From Actinoallomurus purpureus (GTDB lineage: Bacteria; Actinomycetota; Actinomycetes; Streptosporangiales; Streptosporangiaceae): a stretch of 64,000 nt of DNA. The position numbers and the translations under genes are program-made. Positions 49,862 through 64,000 of the stretch are shown here, one piece after another; within the stretch, counting starts at the first letter, position 1; every line of letters starts with the position of its first letter. The notes below the pieces were generated by a model, which had not been told where the DNA came from, did no database searches, and saw only the letters and a list, made by a program, of their open reading frames with translations. The stretch lies in NCBI RefSeq assembly GCF_024055795.1, contig NZ_JAMXMY010000019.1, positions 62,001 through 126,000 on the forward strand, written 5' to 3'.

Positions 49862-50278
49862 TCAAGGACCGAACCGAGCCCAGACGACCTTCCCCCTATG
49901 CGGGGACGACTGCCAGCCGAGTCGTCCGTTCGTCAGCTCCCGGACCAGGAACAGTCCACGGCCGGTCTCGCCGGCCTTCTCCGGATCGATGATTCGCGGC
50001 ATCGTCGCGTTGTCAGGGTCCCAGACCCCGACCTCCATTACCGGATGCGCTGGACAGGCGACCCACACGTTGATCAGGGCCCCCGGGTACTGACGGGCCG
50101 CGTTCGTGGCCAGTTCGGTCAGGATCAGCCGCCCAAGATCCCGCAGGTCCGCTAGACCCCACGTTTCGACGGCTTGGTCAACCAGGTTTCGGACCAAGTA
50201 GACGTTTTCCGGGCAAGCGTGCATTTCGAGTGTGAACCGGTCCGGGGGTGTCCATTCATCTACCTGTAGAGCCGTCAT
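49862..50278 (-). CDS. RsbW-like ATP-binding protein (HATPase_c_2)
   Basis: A 138-aa stand-alone GHKL ATPase domain of the anti-sigma/serine kinase kind common in actinomycetes: LGRLILTELATNAARQYPGA carries the N-box (Glu and Asn), VGVWDPDNATMPR the G1 Asp, and GETGRGLFLVRELTNGRLGW the G2 glycines. It probably switches a partner such as a DUF397 or sigma-like protein. ATG 50278 with AGAGG upstream. Divergent from the XRE/DUF397 pair by 177 bp, the arrangement often seen in actinomycete developmental regulators. Confidence 0.85.
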   Translation of the reverse strand: MTALQVDEWTPPDRFTLEMHACPENVYLVRNLVDQAVETWGLADLRDLGRLILTELATNAARQYPGALINVWVACPAHPVMEVGVWDPDNATMPRIIDPEKAGETGRGLFLVRELTNGRLGWQSSPHRGKVVWARFGP

Positions 50279-50455
50279 AACCGTGCCTCTTCTTTCGCTG
50301 GAGACCTCACCGTCGGCTGTGGATTGCGGACTGGTCCCATCGTCCACGAACGTGGATACTTACGGTGACCACTAGCGACTCAGTGGCACCGCGATGGCGT
50401 GCCGGGATTTGGCCGGTGGTTGAGCAGTGGTCGCTAGTGGTTATTCGCAACCTCG

Positions 50456-51274
50456 ATGACGTACGGAGTGGTCGTGGCAGTGAAAAGGCACCATCGACCT
50501 CATCCCCTTCGGGCATTCGGAAATGAGGTCAGGCGATACCGGGAGCGAGCCGACATATCCCAGGCCCAGCTCGCGGACAAGATCCACATCAGCAGCTCAC
50601 ACATCGGCAAGATCGAGCGCGGTGAAACACGGTGTGACCGCTCACTGGCCGTGGCAATGGACGAGGTGCTCGACACCAGAGAGGCCCTGCCGTCCCTCTG
50701 GGACGAACTGGTGAAGGACGCGGCCTTCCCTACGTGGTTCGACTGGCCAGAGGTCGAGGCGAACCCGGACACGATCGTCCTGGAGTCCTACGAGAACTGC
50801 GTTGTGTACGGACTCCTACAAACCGCCGACTACGCCGGGGCCCTGCTTCGTGGAGACGAGGTGACCGTCTCGGCTCGCATGAGTCGGCAAGAGATCCTCA
50901 CTCTGGAGGACCCGCCTCCACCGCGGCTATGTGTACTCCTCGCCGAGAACGTTCTGACGAATGAGGTCGGGGACAAGAAGATCATGCGTGAGCAGCTAGA
51001 ACACCTACTCATGATGTCCTCGGACAGGATTCAGATCCACGTCGTACCGAACCCGATGCCCACGACTGGAACGGATGGCTCGTTCTCCATCGCTACTCTG
51101 GCTGATCGCAGCGAGCTCGCGTTCGTTGAGACCGCCGCTCGCGGGTTCACCCTCAGCGAGCGGGAGGATATACAGACGGTCTCGGAGAAGTTCGCGGACA
51201 TCAGGGCCCGCGCCTTGCCGCTGGACTTGTCGAGAGACTTCATCCGCAGGGTCATGGAGGAGCGATGGGCCTAA
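50456..51274 (+). CDS. XRE-family HTH regulator with DUF5753 domain
   Basis: A 272-aa DNA-binding protein. The HTH is FGNEVRRYRERADISQAQLA then DKIHISSSHIGKIERGETRC (about 20-60). DUF5753 fills the rest, with YENCVVYGLLQTADYAGALL, DRIQIHVVPNPMPTTGTDGS and a FVETAARGFTLSE segment. This is the regulator half of the actinomycete WhiJ-like/DUF397 modules. GTG at 50474 is an alternative start. Its stop overlaps the DUF397 gene by 10 bp. Confidence 0.87.
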   Translation: MTYGVVVAVKRHHRPHPLRAFGNEVRRYRERADISQAQLADKIHISSSHIGKIERGETRCDRSLAVAMDEVLDTREALPSLWDELVKDAAFPTWFDWPEVEANPDTIVLESYENCVVYGLLQTADYAGALLRGDEVTVSARMSRQEILTLEDPPPPRLCVLLAENVLTNEVGDKKIMREQLEHLLMMSSDRIQIHVVPNPMPTTGTDGSFSIATLADRSELAFVETAARGFTLSEREDIQTVSEKFADIRARALPLDLSRDFIRRVMEERWA

Positions 51275-51369
51275 ACAGCGTCGACTGGCGCAAGAGCAGC
51301 CGTAGCGGTGGCGGCGGCGGCAACTGCGTCGAACTGGCCGTCATCCAGAAGGGTTCCAGCCAGGGGTAG
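51265..51369 (+). CDS. Truncated DUF397 protein
   Basis: A 34-aa frame, MGLNSVDWRKSSRSGGGGGN then CVELAVIQ, is the N-terminal half of the DUF397 domain, which normally runs about 60 residues with a following VRDSKDPxGP-type segment. Here a stop follows GSSQG. The ATG at 51265 overlaps the regulator stop and has GGAGG upstream, so it is coupled. It may be a shortened but expressed partner or a decaying gene. Confidence 0.65.
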   Translation: MGLNSVDWRKSSRSGGGGGNCVELAVIQKGSSQG

Positions 51370-51424
51370 TCCGGCCTCGGCCGGCCAGGCGGGCCCCTCT
51401 CACCGAAGTGCGGGGGGCTTCGCC

Positions 51425-51562
51425 ATGTATTACCCGGCAAAAGGCCTGTTCGTGCTGGCTATGACTATGGCAGTCGTGGTGTGGGTGGTGCTCCGGCCCC
51501 GCCGCCCGGCCGGCTTCGTCTCATGCTGGGGCCGTCGGGACGGCTGTCTCTCCGTGATCTGA
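51425..51562 (+). CDS. Possible small membrane protein (45 aa)
   Basis: MYYPAKGLFVLAMTMAVVVW followed by VVLRPRRPAG gives one hydrophobic helix and a positive C-terminal flank. GGGGGG lies 7 bases before the ATG. It runs into the 3' end of the convergent MarR-type gene, and its last codons have no other support, so it could be chance. No homology is recognised. Confidence 0.3.
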   Translation: MYYPAKGLFVLAMTMAVVVWVVLRPRRPAGFVSCWGRRDGCLSVI

Positions 51563-52306
51563 ACTCGGCTTGGCGGTGCCGGCTGAGGTCGCTTCGGTGG
51601 CGGTGTAAAGGACCTCGCGGGCCTGCTCCGCGGCGCGGATGAGGCTCTCGCCGACGAAGTCGAGGAAGCGGGCGGCGTTCTCCAGGCGGGCGGCGGCCGG
51701 GGTTCCGGGACCGAGGATGCCGACGCCCTGCCGCGCGGCCTCGACGAACTCGTCGTTGGATCGGGCGCTGCGGATCATCGACTGGTACCAGAGGTCGTCG
51801 TCGACGACGTAGCGCTCGCGGCGGCGTTCGTCGCGTTCCCGGCGGACGAGGCTCTGGCTCTCGAGGAACGTGATCGCTTTGGAGATGGACGCCGGGCTGA
51901 CCTGGAGGCGCTGGACGAGTTCGGACGCGGTGAGGCTGCCGGAGTCAGTGGTGTAGAGGCAGGCCAGCACCCGGGCCATCATCTTGTTGGACAGGCCCGA
52001 TTGCATGAAGACGGTGGTGAGGGTCTCCTCGTACTCACGCACAACCTCGGCGTCGCGTCCGTTGAGCTGCGGAGTCGCCTCCGGCCCCCGCGGCGCGGCC
52101 TGCCTGCGCCGGTGGGTGCGCTGCTGGGTGGCGCGGTGGGCCAGGTCGGCGCGGTAGCCGGTGGGGCCGCCGTTCCGCATCACCTCACGCGTGATCGTGG
52201 AGGTCGGACGATCGAGGCGTCGGGCGATCTCGGCGTAGGGGAGGCTGTCGGCCAGCCCCACCGCGATCTGCTGGCGTTCGGACTGGGTGAGCCTGCCTCC
52301 CGGCAT
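51521..52306 (-). CDS. MarR/GbsR-type regulator with extra N-terminal HTH_38 domain
   Basis: A 261-aa regulator with two DNA-binding modules. Residues 5-50 (RLTQSERQQIAVGLADSLPY then AEIARRLDRPTSTITREVMR) match the HTH_38 domain of IS30 transposases and related regulators. Residues about 85-180 form a MarR/GbsR winged helix (LTASELVQRLQVSPASISKA then ITFLESQSLVRRERDERRRE). The start ATG 52306 has AGGGGG upstream. It is divergent from the DUF4097/ABC operon, and inverted half-sites fill the spacer, so it very likely controls that operon. Confidence 0.85.
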   Translation of the reverse strand: MPGGRLTQSERQQIAVGLADSLPYAEIARRLDRPTSTITREVMRNGGPTGYRADLAHRATQQRTHRRRQAAPRGPEATPQLNGRDAEVVREYEETLTTVFMQSGLSNKMMARVLACLYTTDSGSLTASELVQRLQVSPASISKAITFLESQSLVRRERDERRRERYVVDDDLWYQSMIRSARSNDEFVEAARQGVGILGPGTPAAARLENAARFLDFVGESLIRAAEQAREVLYTATEATSAGTAKPSSDHGETAVPTAPA

Positions 52307-52391
52307 CACGACCCCCTTCATGCGCCACGGGGGCTCCATGGCGCTCCTCGGTGTTCCTTGACGCCTCCACCATAGCGTTCATCTTCAATAC

Positions 52392-52443
52392 ATTGCAACG
52401 GTCGACCACTCCATCGTTGCGTTAAACGAGAGACCGTTGCAAT
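52392..52443. promoter_or_regulatory. Inverted half-sites upstream of the DUF4097/ABC operon
   Basis: ATTGCAACGGT (52392-52402) and ACCGTTGCAAT (52433-52443) are exact inverse complements, with an additional CGTTGC between them (52415-52420). Farther right, TTGTT-CGA-AACAA (around 52529-52541) is another palindrome. The spacer separates the MarR-type regulator (52306) from the operon start (52567), so these are candidate operators. Confidence 0.6.
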
Positions 52444-52566
52444 GATTATTGCACTCCCACCTGCATAGATGCTGCTCCTAAGCAAAGATCTTGTTGTGTA
52501 GATCTGGAAAGCAACGTAGCGTTTCCATTGTTCGAAACAACGAGCCGCAAGCGCAAGGAGAGCACG

Positions 52567-53232
52567 ATGCAGAAGTTCGACACCCCCGCCCCGATCTCCG
52601 CCGTCCTGGACATCCCCGCCGGACGCGTCACCTTCATCGCCGCCGACCGGGCCGACACCACGGTCGAGGTCCTGCCCGCGAACGCCGCAAAGAGCCGCGA
52701 CGTGAAGGCGGCGGAGCAGACCACGGTCGAATACGCCGACGGCGTCCTGCGGATCGAGGCTGCGGCGGCGAAGAACCAGTACTTCGGCCCGTCGGGATCC
52801 ATCGAGGTGACAGTCAAGCTGCCCGCCGGTTCCCGGGTCGAGGCCCAGGCCGCCAGCACCGAACTCCGGGCCGTCGGCCGCCTCGGCGACGTCGCCTTCG
52901 AAGGCGCGTACCGCCAGATCAAGATCGACGAGGCCGCGAGCGTCCGCCTCACCGCGACCGACGGCGACGTCGAGGTCGGCCGGCTGGGCGGCCCCGCGGA
53001 GATCAGCACCCAAAGGGGCGACATCCGGATCGCCGAGGCCACGGGCGGCAAGGTCGTGCTCCGCACCCAGTCCGGCGACATCTCGGTCGGCGCCGCCGCC
53101 GGCGTCTCGGCCGCCCTGGACGCCGGCACCTCCTACGGCCGCGTCACCAACGCCCTCAAGAACGATGGCGCCGCCGAACTCGACATCCACGCCACCACCT
53201 CCCACGGCGACATCGCCGCCCGCAGCCTCTGA
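52567..53232 (+). CDS. Cytoplasmic DUF4097 protein
   Basis: A 221-aa beta-solenoid protein without signal or membrane helix. Repeating strands are visible: VLDIPAGRVTFIAADRADTT, VTVKLPAGSRVEAQAASTEL, STQRGDIRIAEATGG, RTQSGDISVGAAAG and TTSHGDIAARSL. ATG 52567 follows AAGGAGAGCACG; the upstream in-frame TTG is less likely. It heads an operon with the ABC exporter (26 bp to the ATPase). Its role is unknown; in such operons it is thought to assist or sense for the exporter. Confidence 0.83.
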   Translation: MQKFDTPAPISAVLDIPAGRVTFIAADRADTTVEVLPANAAKSRDVKAAEQTTVEYADGVLRIEAAAAKNQYFGPSGSIEVTVKLPAGSRVEAQAASTELRAVGRLGDVAFEGAYRQIKIDEAASVRLTATDGDVEVGRLGGPAEISTQRGDIRIAEATGGKVVLRTQSGDISVGAAAGVSAALDAGTSYGRVTNALKNDGAAELDIHATTSHGDIAARSL

Positions 53233-53258
53233 CCCGCAGCCTCCAAAGGAGCACCATC

Positions 53259-54221
53259 ATGACCAACCTGGCCATCGCGGCGAACGGGCTGCGCAAGTCC
53301 TACCGCGACAAGGACGGCGACAAGGTCGTCCTGGACGGCATCGACCTGGCCGTCCCCGAAGGAACGATCTTCTCCCTGCTCGGCCCGAACGGCGCCGGCA
53401 AGACCACCACCGTGCAGATCCTGTCCACGCTGATCCGCGCTGACGGCGGCCAGGTTCAGGTCGCGGGATACGACCTGAACCGTCAGGCCGACGATGTGCG
53501 CGGCGCGATCGGGGTGACCGGGCAGTACTCGGCGGTCGACAAGCTGCTGACCGGCGAGGAGAACCTGCTGCTCATGGCCGACCTGAAGCACTTGCCGAAG
53601 CGCGAGGGCAAGCAGAAGGCCAAGGAGCTGCTTGAGCAGTTCGACCTGGTCGACGCGGCCGGCAAGCCCGCCGCCACCTACTCCGGCGGCATGCAGCGCC
53701 GGCTCGACCTGGCGATGACCCTGGTCGGCGACCCGCGCCTGATCTTCCTGGACGAGCCCACCACCGGCCTCGACCCGCGCAGCCGCCGCGCCATGTGGGG
53801 CATCGTCCGCGACCTCGTCAAGAACGGCGTCACCATCTTCCTGACCACGCAGTACCTGGAGGAGGCCGACGAGCTCGCCGACCGCATCGCCCTCCTCGAC
53901 CACGGGCGGCTGATCGCCGAAGGCACCGCCGAGGAGCTCAAGCGACTCATCCCCGGCGGCCACGTCCTGCTGAAGTTCGCCGACCCGAGCCGTCTCGACG
54001 CGGCCCGGCCGATCCTCGGCGTCGGCACCCCCGACCACGACGCGCTCACCCTGCAGGTGCCCAGCGATGGCAGCGTCCGCGCGATCCGCGAGCTGCTCAC
54101 CCTCCTGGACGAACGCTCGATCGACGTCGCCGAGATGAGCGTCCACACCCCCGACCTCGACGACGTCTTCCTCACCCTCACCGGCCAGCAGACCGACCAG
54201 AACAAGGAGGCCCTCCGATGA
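53259..54221 (+). CDS. ABC exporter ATPase (DrrA-like, antibiotic/lipid export)
   Basis: A 320-aa nucleotide-binding subunit. Walker A GPNGAGKTTT (about 43-52), Q-loop GQYSAVDKLL, signature YSGGMQRRLDLAM (about 138), Walker B LIFLDEPTTGLDP (about 160-172) and H-loop (here LTTQYLEEADELAD, with Gln in place of the His, as in the DrrA subfamily). A DrrA-type C-terminal extension (ISDRSV-like segment LDDVFLTLTG) completes it. ATG 53259 follows AAAGGAGCACC. Its stop overlaps the permease start (ATGA). Confidence 0.9.
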   Translation: MTNLAIAANGLRKSYRDKDGDKVVLDGIDLAVPEGTIFSLLGPNGAGKTTTVQILSTLIRADGGQVQVAGYDLNRQADDVRGAIGVTGQYSAVDKLLTGEENLLLMADLKHLPKREGKQKAKELLEQFDLVDAAGKPAATYSGGMQRRLDLAMTLVGDPRLIFLDEPTTGLDPRSRRAMWGIVRDLVKNGVTIFLTTQYLEEADELADRIALLDHGRLIAEGTAEELKRLIPGGHVLLKFADPSRLDAARPILGVGTPDHDALTLQVPSDGSVRAIRELLTLLDERSIDVAEMSVHTPDLDDVFLTLTGQQTDQNKEALR

Positions 54222-54991
54222 GCGCCCTCACCCTCGCCACGCGCGACTCCTCCACCATGGTCCGGCGCCAGCTCAAGCGCCTGCTCCGCTACCCGTCCAT
54301 GACCGTGCAGCTCATCATCACGCCCGTCATCATCCTGCTGCTGTTCGTCTACGTCTTCGGCGGCACCCTCGGCACCGGCCTCGGCGGCGGCCGCCACACC
54401 TACATCAACTACGTCGTCCCCGGCATCCTGCTCATGGCGGCCGCCACGGCCGCGACCGGAACCGCCGTCATGGTCGCCACCGACATGACCGAAGGCATCA
54501 TCGCCCGCTTCCGCACCATGCGGATCTCCCGCGCCTCCGTCCTCACCGGCCACGTCGTCGCCAGCGTCATCCAGCAGCTCCTCGGCATGGCCGTCGTCAT
54601 CGGCATCGCCCTGGCCATCGGCTTCCGCCCCAACGCGACCCCCGTCGAATGGCTGGCCGCCGCCGGCCTGCTCACCCTGTTCGTCGTGGCCATCACCTGG
54701 CTCGCGGTCGCCCTCGGCCTGAAGTCCCCCACCCCCGAGGCCGCCAGCAACGCCCCGATGCCCCTGGTCTTCCTGCCCTTCCTCGGCAGCGGCTTCGTCC
54801 CCACCGACTCCATGCCCACCGTCCTGCGCTGGTTCGCCGAATACCAGCCCTTCACCCCGATCATGCAAACCGTCCGCGGCCTCCTCCTCGGCACCCCGAT
54901 CGGCGACAACGCCGCCATCGCCACCGCCTGGTGCACCGGCATCGCCGCCGTCTCCTACCTCTGGGCCAAGAAGACCTACAACAAGGCCTGA
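54218..54991 (+). CDS. ABC exporter permease (ABC-2/DrrB type)
   Basis: A 257-aa integral membrane subunit with six predicted helices, for example VQLIITPVIILLLFVYVFGG, YVVPGILLMAAATAATGTAV and LLTLFVVAITWLAVALGLKS. The DrrB-like PSMTVQLIITP start and MPLVFLPFLGSGFVPTDSMP loop are present. It pairs with the coupled ATPase to form the exporter, and a strong terminator follows. Substrate unknown (drug, lipid or peptide). Confidence 0.88.
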   Translation: MSALTLATRDSSTMVRRQLKRLLRYPSMTVQLIITPVIILLLFVYVFGGTLGTGLGGGRHTYINYVVPGILLMAAATAATGTAVMVATDMTEGIIARFRTMRISRASVLTGHVVASVIQQLLGMAVVIGIALAIGFRPNATPVEWLAAAGLLTLFVVAITWLAVALGLKSPTPEAASNAPMPLVFLPFLGSGFVPTDSMPTVLRWFAEYQPFTPIMQTVRGLLLGTPIGDNAAIATAWCTGIAAVSYLWAKKTYNKA

Positions 54992-55008
54992 CCATGAGCC
55001 GGCCGAAC

Positions 55009-55049
55009 AGGGCCGTCAGACCAACAGGTCTGACGGCCCTGAGCCTTTT
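55009..55049 (+). terminator. Strong intrinsic terminator of the DUF4097/ABC operon
   Basis: Perfect 14-bp stem: AGGGCCGTCAGACC (55009-55022), loop AACA, GGTCTGACGGCCCT (55027-55040), then GAGCC and TTTT (55046-55049). It lies 17 bp after the permease stop. Confidence 0.85.
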
Positions 55050-55089
55050 CACCGCGGGCCCTGCGCGGTTTCGCGCGCGGCGGGGCGGG

Positions 55090-56403
55090 TCAGCGGCGGT
55101 AGAGCGTCAGCTTGTCCTCGCCGACGCGCTCGCGCATCGCCGGGTCCTCGACGCCGAGGCCCTCCTTCTCCGCGCCGACGAGCAGGCCGACCTTGCCGAC
55201 ATGCTGGTTGGTCTGCACCGCGCGGGTCGCCTCGGCGGCCTCGTCCAGGGTGTAGACCATGGACAGCGTCGGGTGGATCATGCCGAGGCCGATCAGGCGG
55301 TTGGTCTCGACGGCCTCGTGGTAGTTGAAGCCGTGGCTGCCGACGATGCTCTTGATGTTCATCCACAGGAACCGGTTGTCGTACTCGTGCCGGTAGCCCG
55401 TCGACGAGCCGCAGGTGACGATCTTGCCGGCGCGCCGGGTGACGTACACCGACGCCCCGAACGTCTCCGCGCCGAGGTACTCGAAGACGATGTGCGGGTC
55501 CTCGCCCGTGAGGGCACGGATGCGCTCGCCGAGCCGCCGCCACGCCTTCGGGCTGCGCAGCCCCTCCTCCCCCACCTCCAGCTCGGTGCGGTTGATGACG
55601 TGCTCGCAGCCCTGCCGCCGGACCAGGTCGGCCTTCTCCTCGGAGCTGACCACCGCGACCGGGATGCCGCCGCCGTTCTTGACGATCTGCACGGCGTACG
55701 AGCCGAGGCCGCCCGTGCCGCCCCAGACCAGGACGACGTCGCCCTGCCTCATCCGGGCACCGTGCGCGCCGACCAGCATGCGGTACGCCGTGGCCGCGCA
55801 GAGCGTGTTGGCCGCCGCCTCCTCCCACGTGAGGTGCGCGGGCTTGCGGATGAGCTGGCTGGCCTTGACGACAGTGAACTCGCCGAACGCGCCGAAGTTG
55901 TTCTCGAATCCCCAGGCGAGGCCGCCGCTGGCCACGGCGTCCTCCTGGCTCGCCGGCAGCTGGTCGTCGATCACGCCGGCGTGGATGACGACCCGGTCGC
56001 CGACCGCGAAGTTGCGCACGCCGTCGCCGACGCGGACGACGATGCCTGCGGCGTCCGAGCCGAGCACGTGGAACGGCCGGTCGTGCCGGGCCCCCCACGG
56101 GCCCGTACGGCCGAGCTTCTCCAGGAACGCGAACGTCGGGATCGGCTCGAAGGTCGCCGACCAGACCGTGTTGTAGTTGATCGCCGCGGCCATCACCGCG
56201 ACGACGGCCTCGTCCGGTGCCGGTTCGGGCATCTCGACCTCACCGACGTGGATCGAGCGCCGGACGTCCTTGTCCGTCTCACCGTCGAAGATGCCCACCT
56301 CGTCCTTGAGCGTGTGCGCGGCGCGGAACCGCGTCGGCAGCTCGCAGGCGAGCAGGTCGGCCGGCCCGGCGCCCGCACGGACCGCTTCGAGTAGATCGGA
56401 CAT
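55090..56403 (-). CDS. ccrA: Crotonyl-CoA carboxylase/reductase
   Basis: A 437-aa NADPH-dependent enzyme of the medium-chain reductase superfamily that reductively carboxylates 2-enoyl-CoA to (2S)-alkylmalonyl-CoA, for example crotonyl-CoA to ethylmalonyl-CoA. The N-terminal domain contains EVEMPEPAPDEAVVAVMAAA and INYNTVWS, the cofactor loop is WGGTGGLGSYAVQI, and CCR signatures AWGFENNFGAFGEF and VGSHGFNYHEAVETNRLIGL (with the His-Glu/Asn CO2-binding region) are present. ATG 56403 follows AGGAGG. It starts 8 bp after the PKS stop on the same strand, so it is co-expressed and probably supplies the PKS extender unit. Confidence 0.92.
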   Translation of the reverse strand: MSDLLEAVRAGAGPADLLACELPTRFRAAHTLKDEVGIFDGETDKDVRRSIHVGEVEMPEPAPDEAVVAVMAAAINYNTVWSATFEPIPTFAFLEKLGRTGPWGARHDRPFHVLGSDAAGIVVRVGDGVRNFAVGDRVVIHAGVIDDQLPASQEDAVASGGLAWGFENNFGAFGEFTVVKASQLIRKPAHLTWEEAAANTLCAATAYRMLVGAHGARMRQGDVVLVWGGTGGLGSYAVQIVKNGGGIPVAVVSSEEKADLVRRQGCEHVINRTELEVGEEGLRSPKAWRRLGERIRALTGEDPHIVFEYLGAETFGASVYVTRRAGKIVTCGSSTGYRHEYDNRFLWMNIKSIVGSHGFNYHEAVETNRLIGLGMIHPTLSMVYTLDEAAEATRAVQTNQHVGKVGLLVGAEKEGLGVEDPAMRERVGEDKLTLYRR

Positions 56404-56411
56404 GAAACCTC

Positions 56412-62993
<6,582 letters not shown>

Positions 62994-63161
62994 TTGTGCT
63001 ACCCCCATTACACACGGTCACATGGGAAAAGAAGGCAGAAGAAGTGAACACAGTGTCTTATCCGGCATGAGTCTCGATGCGCACATAGGCCACTTTTCTC
63101 TCAGGCGCCTTGTCACGGCGATGACAAGACTCGCGGTGGCGAATATGGCGTTATAGGTCGA
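62994..63161. promoter_or_regulatory. Divergent promoter region of PKS and exporter
   Basis: A 168-bp, AT-richer spacer between the PKS start (62993, minus) and the exporter start (63162, plus). It should carry promoters for both. A GAATATGGCGTTATAGG stretch near 63140-63157 contains TATGGC and GTTATA, which are possible -10 boxes for the exporter; no clear -35 was identified. Confidence 0.4.
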
Positions 63162-64000
63162 ATGACCCGCGCGCGACATGGATGGACGCTCACTGTGATC
63201 GCGGTCGCCGGGTTCATGACCACGCTGGACAACACGGTCGTGAACGTCGCGCTGCCGTCGATCCAGCGTGACCTGCACATCTCCCTGTCCACGCTGGAAT
63301 GGGTCGCCACCTCGTACATCCTGATCTTCGCCAGTCTGATGCTCGCCGGCGGCCGGATGGCGGACGTGTACGGCCGCAAGAAGATCTTCCTGATCGGCCT
63401 GGCGATCTTCACGGCGGCGTCGGGCCTCGCCGGGCTGGCGCAGACCGCCGAGACGCTCATCGCGGCCCGGGTCGTCCAGGGCGCCGGCGGCGCGCTCGTC
63501 ATCCCGGCCGGGCTGGCGCTCGTCACCGTCGGCCGCACCGAACGGGAGCAGGCGACCGGCACCGTCGTCTGGGTCGGCTCCGCCGCCCTGGCCCTGGCCC
63601 TCGGCCCGCTGACGGGCGGCTACATCGCCCAGCACTGGGCCTGGAACTGGATCTTCCTCATCAACCTCGCGCCCGGCGTCCTCGTCGTCATCCTGGGCCT
63701 CCTCGTGATCCCGGAGTCGCGGGACACCACCGCCGACGGCGTCGACCTGCCCGGCATGCTCGCCTCCGGCACCACGCTGTTCGCCGTCACGTACGCGCTC
63801 AGCGAGGTCTCCGCGCACGGGTGGGGCAGCGCCGTGGTCCTCGGGGCGTTCGCGCTGGCCGCCGTGGGGCTCGTGGCGCTGATCACGGTCGAGCGGTGGG
63901 CGAGCACACCGATGATCGACCTGGTGTTCTTCCGCAGCCGGGCGTTCGCGGGCGGGGTCGCGGTGCAGATCCTGTGGGGCGTCGGCTTCAACGGCGTGCT
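63162..64000 (+). CDS. MFS drug exporter, DHA2 (EmrB/QacA) family, N-terminal part
   Basis: The first about 279 residues of a 14-helix proton-coupled exporter; the 3' end lies outside the window. Motif D1 region GFMTTLDNTVVNVALPSIQR in helix 1, motif A GGRMADVYGRKKIF between helices 2 and 3, RVVQGAGGALVIPAGLAL (motif B/C area) and GPLTGGYIAQHWAWNWIFLI are typical of DHA2. ATG 63162 is used. Divergent from the PKS, so it probably exports the polyketide. Confidence 0.9.
   Translation, partial: MTRARHGWTLTVIAVAGFMTTLDNTVVNVALPSIQRDLHISLSTLEWVATSYILIFASLMLAGGRMADVYGRKKIFLIGLAIFTAASGLAGLAQTAETLIAARVVQGAGGALVIPAGLALVTVGRTEREQATGTVVWVGSAALALALGPLTGGYIAQHWAWNWIFLINLAPGVLVVILGLLVIPESRDTTADGVDLPGMLASGTTLFAVTYALSEVSAHGWGSAVVLGAFALAAVGLVALITVERWASTPMIDLVFFRSRAFAGGVAVQILWGVGFNGV

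Overview
The window is very GC-rich, third codon positions are nearly all G or C, and GTG/TTG starts with GGAGG-type ribosome binding sites are common. Gene families such as DUF397 partners, DUF5753 regulators, PucR regulators, an actinobacterial cytochrome b, Trypco1, crotonyl-CoA carboxylase/reductase and a type I PKS point to a filamentous actinomycete. A Streptosporangiales/Thermomonosporaceae-like genus is plausible, but the genus cannot be fixed from this sequence. No rRNA, tRNA, CRISPR array or IS transposase was seen.

Layout. (1) 1-9.0 kb is a defence island. A cytosine methyltransferase (cut by the window edge) and a divergent GIY-YIG endonuclease lie on the left. A second, Eco29kI-like GIY-YIG endonuclease lies on the right. 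The two sides are degenerate copies of one restriction-modification locus, each having lost what the other keeps. Between them sits a minus-strand, translationally coupled four-gene cassette: GHKL (MutL/MORC-type) ATPase, Mrr-nuclease/SF2 helicase, an unknown 199-aa protein, and a sigma-region-4/winged-helix protein. (2) 9-12.5 kb holds a broken gene at the island edge, a DUF1963 protein, a D-2-hydroxyacid dehydrogenase and a GNAT acetyltransferase. (3) 12.5-17 kb is a two-gene conflict-type system: a Trypco1 protein overlapping a giant trypsin-like protease/STAND NTPase/WD40 protein with about 14 repeats, preceded by a 23-bp palindrome. (4) 17-31 kb holds secreted and housekeeping-accessory genes: poly-gamma-glutamate hydrolase, ankyrin protein, sulfotransferase, two secreted trypsin-like proteases, a GH4 glycosidase, a cupin, a large secreted beta-propeller/lectin protein and a flavin disulfide oxidoreductase.

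(5) 31-41.5 kb holds envelope, respiration and signalling genes: VOC protein, SecD-head-like membrane protein, a Ser/Thr kinase with a WD40-like ectodomain, a lone cytochrome bc1 cytochrome b, a PucR regulator, and a histidine kinase/response regulator/DUF4097 operon. (6) 41.5-49.4 kb holds an AAA ATPase with a C-terminal PD-(D/E)XK domain, a TetR/NmrA-like pair, a TetR-controlled flavin monooxygenase with two AhpD-like proteins, and a pentapeptide-repeat protein. A 90-bp structured repeat occurs twice here (44.7 and 49.5 kb). (7) 49.9-55 kb holds an RsbW-like ATPase, an XRE/DUF397 module, and a MarR-type regulator divergent from a DUF4097/ABC-exporter operon that ends in a strong terminator. 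(8) 55-64 kb is the edge of a polyketide cluster: a single 2193-aa PKS (ACP-KS-AT-DH-like-KR-ACP-carrier-like-TE), a coupled crotonyl-CoA carboxylase/reductase that could supply an alkylmalonyl extender, and a divergent MFS exporter running off the end.

Most interesting: the reciprocally decayed restriction locus around the ATPase/helicase cassette, the Trypco1/protease-NTPase-WD40 pair, and the covarying 90-bp repeat.
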